Source: Xenopus tropicalis (taxonomy: Eukaryota; Chordata; Amphibia; Anura; Pipidae). Taken from it: 64,000 nt of DNA. Shown piece after piece: positions 1 to 10,425 of the stretch (position 1 is its first letter; each line of letters begins with the position of its first letter). Location: the NCBI RefSeq assembly GCF_000004195.4, contig NC_030680.2:146214545-146278544 (forward strand). Reading direction: 5' to 3'. A program made the position numbers and the translations under genes. The notes below the pieces were generated by a model. That model made no database searches. It was not told where the DNA came from and worked only from the letters and a program-made list of their open reading frames with translations.

Positions 1-582
1 AGTGTTTCCCTTAGACAGTACAGTATGGGGGTACAGCTTATTGTGTGCCCAGAACATTCCTTCTCTGTATATTTGTATTTATACATATGGGTAGGGGGTG
101 CCACAGTGTTTCCCTTAGACAGTACAGTATGGGGGTACAGCTTATTGTGTGCCCAGAACATTCCTTCTCTGTATATTTGTATTTATACATATGGGTAGGA
201 GGTGCCACAGTGTTTCCCTTAGACAGTACAGTATGGGGGTACAGCTTATTGTGTGCCCAGAACATTCCTTCTCTGTATATTTCTATTTATACATATGGGT
301 AGGGGGTGCCATAGTGTTTCCCTTAGACAGTACAGTATGGGGGTACAGCTTATTGTGTGCCCAGAACATTCCTTCTCTGTATATTTGTATTTATACATAT
401 GGGTAGGGGGTGCCATAGTGTTTCCCTTACACAGTACAGTATGGGGGTACAGCTTATTGTGTGCCCAGAACATTCCTTCTCTGTATATTTCTATTTATAC
501 ATATGGGTAGGGGGTGCCATAGTGTTTCCCTTAGACAGTACAGTATGGGGGTACAGCTTATTATGTGCCCAGAACATTCCTA
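1..582. repeat. 104-bp tandem array (about 5.6 copies), cut by window start
   Basis: A unit of 104 bp containing CAGTATGGGGGTACAGCTTA and ACATTCCTTCTCTGTATAT repeats five to six times with very few differences. The last copy breaks off at about 581, where the sequence changes to TATTCTACAG. The array runs off the left edge, so its true length is unknown. Open frames on both strands here repeat with the same 104-bp spacing and are array artefacts. I do not recognise the unit as a known transposon. Confidence 0.95.
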
Positions 583-1223
583 TTCTACAGTCACCATTCG
601 ATATAATGAAATGAAATACCCTTTCAGGCCCTTTAGGCCCATTGACAAACAAGTATATATTAATTACATCTACAACATTGCCGTCTTCATTTCAAACCAC
701 TCAGAAAGGGGTCAGGCCTTAAATAAATATTTAAATAGTGTAATGAAGCAACCTGGTAATTAACAGGCACGGAGCAGAAAGTCTCTGGCGTTGAGCCCTC
801 GCCGGGTTCCAGAGCTGCCTGCGTAGCACAAACCCTTTAACTACATTTATATGGAGACAAATCACAGTGAATTCATTCACAGTAAACACGGTGCAAAAAC
901 AATACAATTAGAGAGGGAAAAAAAAAATAAAGAAAATAAAAAGTTGTAGTTTCTCGATTCCGAAGCCGCGCGTTTCACGTGCACCTATAGGGCCACATGG
1001 AAAGGTGCTGGTTTGGAATGTAAGTGAGAAGCCATAATCTGATGCAAAGCCCTTGGGGCCCAAACCAAAGGCAAAATAAACAACTAAATTTAGATCCAGA
1101 GGCCTCCGTACGCGTCGCTCGCCAATTAGGATATGATGCAACTGCTGCTCACACGGAGAAAACTTCAGCCGTATACGAAATACAAAGGAAAATGTACAGG
1201 CAGCTTCACTGGCTCCTTATACA
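583..1223. other. Single-copy stretch, no gene recognised
   Basis: This is non-repetitive sequence between two arrays. It contains an A-rich run near 915-940 but no splice-flanked open frame, RNA gene or transposon end that I can recognise. It lies within the inferred first intron of ptprg. Confidence 0.5.
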
Positions 1224-2318
1224 ACTGATGGGAATGTGATAGGGACCTTAGATTGTAAGCTCACTGGGGCAGGGACTGATGGGAATGTGATAGGGACCTT
1301 AGATTGTAAGCTCACTGGGGCAGGGACTGATGGGAATGTGATAGGGACCTTAGATTGTAAGCTCCACTGGGGCAGGGACTGATGGGAATGGGATAGGGAC
1401 CTTAGATTGTAAGCTCACTGGGGCAGGGACTGATGGGAATGTGATAGGGACCTTAGATTGTAAGCTCACTGGGGCAGGGACTGATGGGAATGGGATAGGG
1501 GCCTTAGATTGTAAGCTCACTGGGGCAGGGACTGATGTGATAGGGACCTTAGATTGTAAGCTCACTGGGGCAGGGACTGATGGGAATGTGATAGGGACCT
1601 TAGATTGTAAGCTCACTGGGGCAGGGACTGATGGGAATGTGATAGGGACCTTAGATTGTAAGCTCACTGGGGCAGGGACTGATGGGAATGTGATAGGGAC
1701 CTTAGATTGTAAACTCACTGGGGCAGGGACTGGTGGGAATGTGATAGGGACCTTAGATTGTAAGCTCACTGGGGCAGGGACTGATGGGAATGTGATAGGG
1801 ACCTTAGATTGTAAACTCACTGGGGCAGGGACTGGTGGGAATGTGATAGGGACCTTAGATTGTAAGCTCACTGGGGCAGGGACTGATGGGAATGTGATAG
1901 GGACCTTAGATTGTAAGCTCACTGGGGCAGGGACTGGTGGGAATGTGATAGGGACCTTAGATTGCAAGCTCACTGGGGCAGGGACTGATGGGAATGTGAT
2001 AGGGACCTTAGATTGTAAGCTCACTGGGGCAGGGACTGATGGGAATGTGATAGGGACCTTAGATTGTAAGCTCACTGGGGCAGGGACTGATGGGAATGTG
2101 ATAGGGACCTTAGATTGTAAGCTCACTGGGGCAGGGACTGATAGGAATGGGATAGGGGCCTTAGATTGTAAGCTCACTGGGGCAGGGACTGATGGGAATG
2201 GGATAGGGACCTTAGATTGTAAGCTCACTGGGGCAGGGACTGATGGGAATGTGATAGGGACCTTAGATTGTAAGCTCACTGGGGCAGGGACTGATGGGAA
2301 TGTGATAGGGACCTTAGA
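1224..2318 (+). repeat. 51-bp tandem array, about 21 copies
   Basis: The unit includes GATTGTAAGCTCACTGGGGC followed by AGGGACTGATGGGAATGTGA. The period is 51 bp, i.e. exactly 17 codons, so frames on both strands stay open for about 310 residues with a repeated 17-residue pattern; this is not a gene. Variants include GGGATAGGGGCC and a copy shortened near 1535. The TGTAAGCTC...GGGCAGGG core resembles the 3' region of L2/CR1-like LINEs and derived SINEs. The same unit recurs inverted at 5371-5986. Confidence 0.95.
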
Positions 2319-2357
2319 CTGGGATAGGAACAGATTTGTAATCTCTGTAAGGCTGAT

Positions 2358-2484
2358 GGCCCATGGAGTGAGTTAGTTGCCTGGGACAGATCTTGGATAC
2401 CATGGGTGACTAACCACTCAGAAATGCTTTGCATTCCCATGGTAGCCGAGATCTATCGCGGGTGACTAACTCGCTCCGTGGGCC
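2358..2484. repeat. Imperfect inverted repeat, arms of about 49 bp
   Basis: The left arm starts GGCCCATGGAGTGAGTTAG and the right arm, read on the opposite strand, starts GGCCCACGGAGCGAGTTAG. The arms both end in TACCATGGG and enclose a spacer of about 29 bases. Roughly nine differences separate the arms, mostly transitions. It sits 40 bp beyond the 51-bp array. It could be a small foldback MITE; no target duplication was identified. Confidence 0.75.
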
Positions 2485-3666
2485 GAAAAGGCTATGGACT
2501 ATGCCAGCATTATATAAGGCCTACTGGCCTGTGTATGGGACCAACAGAGTCCATTCCCCAAGTGATATCTGATCAGAGCTAATTACGATATCATTAAGGC
2601 AATGCAGAAAAGCTTATCAATGGAGAACTGTATATGGCAATTAAGGAAGACCAATGGCTCTGGGTGGCCCTCTATACCATCTTACCAAAGGGCTGAATGT
2701 TCAGCTTGAAGCAAATGAGAAGGCAAATTTCCAGCCCAACTTTGCTCCTCGGAGGCCCGAACACAACTGTAGGACTGAACATGTGGAGAACATTTGCCCA
2801 GTAGCCCATAACATCCACCTACAGACTGGTCAACACTAACTGCCGATGGGTAACAGAGGGTCATTGTAGCTACGATACCCAGAGCCATCAACCAATCCCA
2901 TGTCATGAGGGTAATAATGACCCACTCTGGGCAATTTGGAGACCTTTTTTTCCCTAAATACAGGACTGGAGTATTATTACCCTCAATGACAAATATAGCC
3001 AAGTTAGAGAATGTATGTTGAGGTCATAGGAAACGGTGTGAAGAGAACAATACTTCTCGGAATATATACATCTTTATGGGTGGGAGCGGCCGTATTGTTT
3101 CCAAGATGAATCAGGGATCATTTAGCCCCCGGTGAGCCGAGAGCATTAATATTCTCCATAACTATAAGATATAATTCTAGATATACTGCAGGCAGACCTG
3201 ACCTCAATTAACTCACGAGCCGGTTAAACAAGGTCTTTAGCCAAGAGAGGTCCATTCAATAGTTATCAGAATAATCCATCTCTCCCTATGGTAATGGCTG
3301 GGCCCGGGATGGTTTGTGTAGATGGATAATGGATAAATAAAACATCCCATTAAATACAGAACACTCGGCTGACGGATTTGTTCCACGCACAACGGAACGA
3401 GTTCTCTTCATTCTCCCACCAAATGAGGGACAATCAAAGCTGCAACATCAACTAATAGAGAGTTGGTCGGATTTCATGGTAAATATTTATCATTCAAGAA
3501 AATATGTATTTCTACATAGAATATCAGATTTTTCTGATGTATAGATATTTCCGCCACATGTAAAACACTCAGTCGACACTCTTGTAATCAAGAAAGGATG
3601 AGGAGCATCCACAGAAGAACTAATTAAGAGTTGAGACAATGAAGGGACTGGAAGGTCTCTGTAATA
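2485..3666. other. Mostly unique intronic sequence, no gene recognised
   Basis: No tandem array or transposon terminus was seen. The short open frames have no family resemblance or splice context that I can recognise. The 3180-3420 part has balanced, non-repetitive composition and could be a conserved noncoding block, but this cannot be judged from one sequence. Confidence 0.4.
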
Positions 3667-3674
3667 GATATAGA

Positions 3675-3964
3675 CAGGGGTCCCCAACCTTTACCTGTGA
3701 GAAACATTTAAAGATAAAGAAAGTTGGGGAGCAACAAAAAAATTCCTATGTGGTGCCCAATAAGGGCTGTGATTGGTTATTTAGTAGCCCAAATGTGCAC
3801 TGGGAGCCTATAGGAGGCTCTGTTTGCAGTACACATGGTCTTTATGCCTCCAAAATTTGCCTTAGAAATTCAAAAATCAGCCCCTGCCTAAAGGCCACTG
3901 GGAGCAACATCCAAGGGGTTGGGGAGCAACATGTTACCCCTGAGCCACTGGTTGGGGATCCCTG
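3675..3964. mobile_element. hAT-type MITE (CAGGGGTCCCCAACC family), complete
   Basis: The element is bounded by CAGGGGTCCCCAACC on the left and GGTTGGGGATCCCTG on the right, which are inverted copies. It is flanked by GATATAGA (3667-3674) and GATATAGG (3965-3972), an 8-bp target duplication with one difference, as expected of hAT transposons. It has no transposase. Relatives in this window are at 9533-9682, 9783-10080, about 32485-32679, 32832-33138, 51420-51697 and 61488-61762. Confidence 0.9.
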
Positions 3965-4040
3965 GATATAGGCTTTCCAAGCTGGGGTGGTTTACATGAC
4001 AGAAGATAAGTTAAGTATAATGATATAAATGAAAGATATA

Positions 4041-4690
4041 AAACAGTACCTGTACTTGATCCCAACTAAGATATAATTACCCCTTATTGGGGGCAGAACA
4101 GCCCTATTGGGTTTATTTAATGGTTAAATGATTCCCTTTTCTCTGTAATAATAAAACAGTACCTGTACTTGATCCCAACTAAGATATAATTACCCCTTAT
4201 TGGGGCAGAACAGCCCTATTGGGTTTATTTAATGGTTAAATGATTCCCTTTTCTCTGTAATAATAAAACAGTACCTGTACTTGATCCCAACCAAGATATA
4301 ATTACCCCTTATTGGGGCAGAACAGCCCTATTGGGTTTATTTCATGGTTAAATGATTCCCTTTTCTCTGTAATAATAAAACAGTACCTGTACTTGATCCC
4401 AACTAAGATATAATTACCCCTTATTGGGACAGAACAGCCCTATTGGGTTTATTTAATGGTTAAATGATTCCCTTTTCTCTGTAATAATAAAACAGTACCT
4501 GTACTTGATCCCAACTAAGATATAATTACCCCTTATTGGGGGCAGAACAGCCCTATTGGGTTTATTTAATGGTTAAATGATTCCCTTTTCTCTGTAATAA
4601 TAAAACAGTACCTGTACTTGATCCCAACTAAGATATAATTACCCCTTATTGGGGCAGAACAGCCCTATTGGGTTTATTTCATGGTTAAAT
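4041..4690 (+). repeat. 112-bp MITE-internal tandem array, locus 1 (6 copies)
   Basis: CAGTACCTGTACTTGATCCC occurs at 4044, 4157, 4269, 4381, 4493 and 4606, a period of 112-113 bp. The one-base difference comes from GGGGG versus GGGG in the CTTATTGGGGCAG segment. Copies differ mainly at TTAATGG/TTCATGG. The same unit is expanded at 11700-12240, 27768-28690, 40206-41154, 49640-50500 and 60120-60640. Confidence 0.97.
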
Positions 4691-4699
4691 CATTTTGTA

Positions 4700-4798
4700 T
4701 TAACAGACTTAAGGTGCGAGATTCGAATTATGGAAAGATCCCTTATCCAGAAAACCCCAGGTCCCAAGCATTCTGGATAATGGGTCCCATTCCTGTAA
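4700..4798 (+). mobile_element. Right end of the TA-flanked CAGGTATGGG MITE (degenerate)
   Basis: Right after the 112-bp array, GACTTAAGGT is followed by CCCTTATCCAGAAAACCCCA and CATTCTGGATAATGGGTCCC, ending in CCTGTA. This matches the inverted terminal region of the complete elements at 11617-12349 and 49511-50595. No matching left end was seen upstream of 4041, so the left end is missing or diverged. Confidence 0.75.
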
Positions 4799-5370
4799 TA
4801 AATGCGACACTTAAGCACTGCAGTCTGTAGGAAATACATATTTTATCTCCTGGCTAAACGAGTCCATTTCTAGAATAAAACCGTCGCCGTTTCAGCTCTT
4901 TAGATGTCCGGCACAATGAATTCCCCTCGGTGCTGTATTTTTAGATTGGTTCAAACAGGAAAGGAAAAAAAAGAAAGAAAAAAAACACTTTCTACTGACA
5001 ATGTGGGTGTTTAAAAGGATCAAAAAAGAAGAAAAAAAACCCAGTTTTGTTTGTTTGGACAAGCGCACAGCAAAGCATCTCTGTAATTGGCACAACGGGG
5101 ATTTCTCTGTATCAGACCCGGAGAGGTTTTATGGCCCGATGGCACCGCCAGAACCTCACCGCCAGAACCTCGTCCGTCACTACTGTCTGGCCAATGAGGA
5201 GGGAGTAGCCAGACAAGGTACAGCCAATTATAGGGACTGGGGGGGGGGGGGGTGTAGTAATAACGTGAGCCCCTGCCCCATGGGTTGGTCTATAGTCAGT
5301 ATAGCATTATTTATGCTTTAGTTTTATAGCACCATCATCTTTGCACAATGTGTTCCAGATATGGTTCATT
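4799..5370. other. Intronic sequence with a poly-G tract, no gene
   Basis: This holds A-rich sequence near 4961-5035 and an uninterrupted G run at about 5239-5252, but no transposon end or exon that I recognise. The open frames here have no recognisable domains. Confidence 0.4.
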
Positions 5371-5986
5371 ATTCCCATCAGTCCCTGCCCCAGTGAGCTT
5401 ACAATCTAAGGTCCCTATCACATTCCCATCAGCCCCTGCCCCAGTGAGCTTACAATCTAAGGTCCCTATCCCATTCCCATCAGTCCCTGCCCCAGTGAGC
5501 TTACAATCTAAGGTCCCTATCCCATTCCCATCAGTCCCTGCCCCAGTGAGCTTACAATCTAAGGCCCCTATCACATTCCCATCAGCCCCTGCCCCAGTGA
5601 GCTTACAATCTAAGGTCCCTATCACATTCCCATCAGTCCCTGCCCCAGTGAGCTTACAATCTAAGGTCCCTATCCCATTACCATCAGTCCCTGCCCCAGT
5701 GAGCTTACAATCTAAGGTCCCTATCACATTCCCATCAGTCCCTGCCCCAGTGAGCTTACAATCTAAGGTCCCTATCCCATTACCATCAGTCCCTGCCCCA
5801 GTGAGCTTACAATCTAAGGTCCCTATCCCATTCCCATCAGTCCCTGCCCCAGTGAGCTTACAATCTAAGGTCCCTATCACATTCCCATCAGTCCCTGCCC
5901 CAGTGAGCTTACAATCTAAGGTCCCTATCACTTCCCATCAGTCCCTGCCCCAGTGAGCTTACAATCTAAGGTCCCTATCACATTCC
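5371..5986 (-). repeat. 51-bp tandem array, inverted copy (about 12 copies)
   Basis: This is the reverse complement of the unit at 1224-2318: CAGTGAGCTTACAATCTAAG recurs every 51 bp. Small variants (CCATTACCATC, AGCCCCTG) are shared by some neighbouring copies. The period is a multiple of 3, so long open frames on both strands are artefacts. Confidence 0.95.
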
Positions 5987-6653
5987 CTGTCACAATAGTT
6001 TTTTTCGTTGGTCATTTTACATCATTAACATCTTCATTTCTGGTTGCCTCATATATATTTTTATTACAATGGGAATATTCTCATGTCCTCGCTGAGTAGC
6101 AAACGTTCCTTCAGGCTGGGAATCTTGGGATGGGACTATTACGCTGATAAATGAAGTTTCTTGGGGGTGTTTGGTTGCAGTACAGTAATTGCCCTTGTGA
6201 GGATCAATATCTTTAGAAGCTTCTGCAAAACAGCAGCCAATAACCATCACTCTGCTCTGACCTCGCGTCACCTCTGCTTATAACGAGGGGAAACTATGAC
6301 CCAAAGATGCCAAGTTCCGGGAGTTTTATGGATAGACAGTAAACAGTTCTTGACTAAGGTCCAGCAATGAAGTTGTTTAGACTGAACCTTCCAATTCGGG
6401 TTCCCCCAAGTCTCAGCATTGAGGAACGATCGGGTTGTCCCCTCCCTTGTGTTGCAGCAAGTAGATCAATGGCCGACCAACATGACTGGAGCCCAAAGCC
6501 TATATAGATGCCTTGTGATCTGGCTATGCTCCAAAATCATCCAATCCCATTCTACTATTATTATTAACATCAACATTTATTTATAAAGCACCAACATATT
6601 CCGCAGCGCTGTACAATACTACGGAACAACATGAAGGTAAGGGAACAAGAATG
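5987..6653. other. Spacer with an L2/CR1-like tail fragment
   Basis: Most of this is unannotated. At about 6550-6622 a reverse-oriented fragment reads TTATTTATAAAGCACCAACA then CCGCAGCGCTGTACAATAC. This is the familiar LINE (L2/CR1-like) tail, also seen at 12486, 19263, 22854 and 34672. Confidence 0.6.
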
Positions 6654-7746
6654 TTAAAGGGGAACTAAACACAACTAAAAAGGGGTGGTTAACCTTTAGT
6701 AACCCTAAGTAAACTTTTAGTACAGGTATGGGACCTGTTATCCAGAATGCTTGGGACCTGGGGTATTCCAGATAATTGGTCTTTCTGTAATTCGGAACTT
6801 TCTTTATAACAGGTTTCCAGATAAGGGGTCCGATACCTGTAAGTTGTAGAATGGCAAATTCTAAGCAACTTTTTAATTAGCCTTATTTTTTTTTTTATAT
6901 AGTTTTTAAACTATTTGCCTTTTTTTTTTTTACTCTTTCCAACTTTCTAATGGGGGTCACTGACCCCGGCAGCCAAAAAACTATTGCTCTGTGAGGCCCC
7001 AGTTTTATTGTTATTGTTACTTTTTACAACTACATTTTCTATTCAGTTCCTTTCCTATTCATATACCAGTCTCTCGTCTAAACCACTCCCTGGTTGCTAA
7101 GGTCTTTTGGACCCTAGCAACCAGATAACTGCTGAAACTCCCAACTGAAGAGTTGCTGAGCAAAAACAATACAAATAATAATAAAATCAAGGCAAACTGC
7201 AAATTGTCTCTACATCATACTAAACGTTAACTCAAAAGGTAAACAACCCCTTTTTGAACAGTAAATATAATTTCAAGCAACTTTGCAATATACATTAATT
7301 AAAAATATGGAGCCTTTTTTTTATGTTAATGTAATAATATGATTGGACCAGTTCCCTAAGCCCCGCCCCCTGTTCCCCTGCTGATCTGGCTGACTACTTT
7401 GTGACTCCCTCAGCCTGCCTCCTCCCAATCCCATAATTCCCTGCTGCACACGTGATGTCAATAAGGAAAGGAACATCCCAGTGCAATGCATTGTGGGTTA
7501 TGTAGTTCCTGCATGCTGTCTGTAAGCTGGGGAGAAGTTGTTAAATTTGTAACATCAGTGGTTTAGTCTCTCCTCCCCTGCCAGGATTTCAAATGATGCA
7601 GAAAGAGAAGAACAGTTTTACAGCTGGATTTCAGCATATAAACATGGGATTTATTCCTACTTTTTGAAGGAACAGATTACAGGGATAGGGGTATTAGGGG
7701 TTTCTGTGTTGTTTGGGCTCTTTAACACATTTTAGTTCCCCTTTAA
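6654..7746. mobile_element. Composite T2/Kolobok-type MITE region
   Basis: The left end is TTAAAGGGGAACTAAAC (6654) and the right end is TTTAGTTCCCCTTTAA (ends 7746). These fit the TTAAAGGRR termini and TTAA target of the Xenopus T2 family. Internally, two element-like segments abut near 7248, around AACAACCCC. The second segment (about 7330-7746) has relatives at 50600-51075 and 63332-63765. There is no transposase, and a smaller MITE is inserted at 6722-6841. Confidence 0.75.
6722..6841. mobile_element. Short MITE with CAGGTATGGG ends, TA target
   Basis: The element starts CAGGTATGGGACCTGTTATC and ends TCCGATACCTG, flanked by TA on each side (6720-6721 and 6841-6842, with one base of uncertainty). 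It is about 120 bp and has no internal array, so it looks like the bare form of the family that carries 112-bp arrays elsewhere. It interrupts the T2-like element at 6654-7746. Confidence 0.8.
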
Positions 7747-9415
7747 AGCAAAAAATGAAAAGCTCTGGTCTCATATTGGCCGTAAACAACAGAAAGACAG
7801 AGTGTAGGTGCCAGTACAGAAGTGCATAAATGTGTAAATAACAACAATATCCGAAGAAGAACACAAGGGCGGTCAATAGAGATTAATAAGCGAGATAGGT
7901 TTTTGTGCATTCAGCTAATACACCGCCATAAAACCATCCAGACTCACTCGGCTCGCTAATAAGTCCTCCGTAATTTACCAACATCCCCAAGGCCAGCGCC
8001 GCACAAAAACATCATTTCTGCCTTGATTTGTTGATCAATTTCACTTATGACATATTTAAAAGGGTTTTTTTTGTCTCCGGTTCTGTCGAAAAAAGTCCAA
8101 TAATATTTACCAGGGCTCCACGGGGACACAATTAATACGCGCGACTGATGGAAAACAAAAAGGTGTTTTTTTTTCTTTCCAACGATTTATAAAAAAAAAA
8201 AAAAACCCGAGGACGCGGCCGGGTAAATTAGAATTTTAATGTAATTTACCTGCAGAAATATAAAGAACAAACAAAGCTAATAAAACGTCGATAAGCCCCG
8301 CGGGTTGCAAGCGAAGGTGTAGAATACATGCATAAATCATGTACCCGGCGGATCCAAACGCTTTATATATACGCCATGATTCAAGCGTTTTATTTAAAGC
8401 AATACTTACATATATACAGCATATATAAAGGCCCGGTTATCTCATATGAAATACATACATGACCCAGATATTACTAATACTATATAAAGATCCTATGGAA
8501 GCCACGGCACGGCAGAAAGGGGCCCCAGAGAGCTTTAGTTTAGTATAAAAAAATTGCCCCCTTGGCCCTGTTGCCCCATCAACCATACTGTAAGGGGTAG
8601 TAAGGAGCCCCCAGGGGCATTTACAGAACCCTACAGACACTTCCCTTGATCTCTGCCCCCGCTATAGCTATGCCACTGCCGGCACAAACGTCCTTTGGAG
8701 CATTTTCAACAGCAGCGAAGGTGCTTTTCCCATTCGTCTCAATGGAAAGAAGCAAAATGTGCCTTAAGCCTAAAAAGGTAAACTAAGCAGTGAATGGAAA
8801 CAATACAGACAATATTACACCCATACAATGTTAACAAAGAAAGATGAGTTTAATAAACTTGTATCCATGGAGATAATATTATCAATACTGTCAAGTGTGT
8901 GAAGCCTCCTTACCTCCCCATTGCAATTGGCCATGGAATCACATTAGACATTCTCCCCTCCCACCCCGCTTTCCTCTCCTCGTCTTCTGTTTTTTCTAGG
9001 CTTCTTTTGCATTGAAAAATTAAGTCCTCGTCAGTCACTTAATTATCATCCATTAAGGAAGGAAAACCACTACTACGTTACCCGTATTTATTGCAAACCG
9101 CTCTCCCACAGATGGGACATTAGTCCCTTAGGGCGGCCATACATGTTAAGATCCGCTAGCTTGCCAAGGTCGCCAAGCAAGCGGATGTTCTCCCAATATG
9201 CCCACCTACGGGTCGATTCCAGGCCAGATGTTGGCTGGCCAGGCCTGTCGTTAGTGCCCCTACACAGGCCGATAAGCTGCCGAATAGGTCTAAGGGACCG
9301 ATATCAGCAACTACAATCGCCCGGTGTATGGCCACCTTTACTCTTCTAGGAGGGAAGGGTTCCAACTTTCTAAAAAGATATTCCAGCCATAGTCATGTTC
9401 TGGGACTTCCTCGGC
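7747..9415. other. Non-repetitive intronic sequence; candidate conserved block
   Basis: No tandem array or transposon end was noticed. From about 7860 to 8440 the sequence is AT-rich with interspersed CpGs and homeodomain-like cores (TAATTTACC, AATTAATACG, TTGATCAATT), the texture of a vertebrate conserved noncoding element. The open frames are short and unrelated to any family I know. Confidence 0.35.
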
Positions 9416-9417
9416 CA

Positions 9418-9932
9418 TGTTAGCAGGTCTGAAAACCACAAGACCCCCCTCAGCTGTCAACAATGCCATTTTTGAGTTCCATCACCCATAAGGGGTGAAT
9501 CCCATCCCTAGAGGGAACTGTAGAGTCTACAGAAGTGATCCCCAACCAGTGGCTCGGAGGCAACAAGTTGCTCACCAAACCTTTGGATGTTGCTCCCAGT
9601 GGCCTCAAAGTAGGTGCTTTTCTTTACATTCCAGGCTTGGAGGCAAGTTTTGGTTGCATAAAACCCAGAGTAAAGCCAAACATGTTAGCATGTCTGGTAA
9701 CCACAAGAACCCCCCCAGCTGTCAACAACACCATTTTTGAAAAGTCCCATCCCATCCCTAGAGGGAACTGTAGAGTCTACAGCAGTGATCCCCAACCAGT
9801 GGTTCGGAGGCAACATTTTGCTCCCAACCCCTTGGATGTTGCTCCCAGTGGCCTCAAAGGAGATGCTTATCTTTACATCCCAGGCTTGTAGGCAAGTTTT
9901 TGCTGCATAAAAACCCACTATAACGCCAAACA
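9418..9932. repeat. Tandem duplication capturing half of a hAT MITE
   Basis: Unit 1 (about 9418-9682) and unit 2 (about 9683-9932) both run from TGTTAGCA through GGGAACTGTAGAGTCTACAG and into the first ~145 bp of a hAT MITE, up to GCCAAACA. Unit 2 then continues into the rest of the MITE, whereas unit 1 stops there. The duplication therefore happened after the hAT insertion. Units differ by small indels and substitutions. Confidence 0.85.
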
Positions 9933-10080
9933 GAGCCTTCCGTAGGCAGCCAGTCCCCACAGGGGTTACCAAATAGCCAATCATAGCTCTAATTTGGCAC
10001 CCCCAGAACTTTTTTCATGCTTGTGTTGCACGTTTTCCATTTGAATGTGACTCACATATATAAAAGGTTGGGGACCCCTG
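9783..10080. mobile_element. hAT-type MITE, complete, perfect 8-bp target duplication
   Basis: The element begins CAGTGATCCCCAACCAGTGG and ends GGTTGGGGACCCCTG. GTCTACAG flanks it on both sides (9775-9782 and 10081-10088), an exact 8-bp duplication. It is about 298 bp and has no coding capacity. It is oriented opposite to the copy at 32832-33138. Confidence 0.93.
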
Positions 10081-10108
10081 GTCTACAGGTACCATGAAGT
10101 TATTAGTT

Positions 10109-10425
10109 GACATATAGTGGGGTCAAGTAGAACAGTAAGTAGGGATACTAGGAGGTTAGATGGTTTAGTAGGATAAGATGGGGATAATATGGCGACAGGA
10201 ACTCGGCAGGCAAAGCCTACCCTACAGTAGCTGCCCAATACATTTGGTCAACTATTATTATTAATAATAATAATAATAGTAGTTGACCAAATGTATTGGG
10301 CATTTACTGTAGGGTAGGCTTTGCCTGCCGCGTTCTTGTCGCCATATTGTCCCCATCTTATCCTACTAAACCATCTAACCTCCTAGTATCCCTACTTACT
10401 GTTCTACTTGACCCCACTATATGTC
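10109..10425. repeat. Long near-perfect foldback, arms of about 147 bp
   Basis: The left arm starts GACATATAGTGGGGTCAAGT and the right arm is its reverse complement, ending GACCCCACTATATGTC. By eye there are about five mismatches along the arms. The loop is an ATT/AAT-rich run at about 10258-10273. No target duplication or known terminal motif was identified. It could be a young foldback MITE or, if transcribed, a long double-stranded RNA hairpin. Confidence 0.9.

Noticed and set aside
1350..2376. Open frames of about 310 codons on both strands
   Set aside because: The 51-bp period is a multiple of 3 and the unit lacks stops in those frames. The same holds for 5335-5956.
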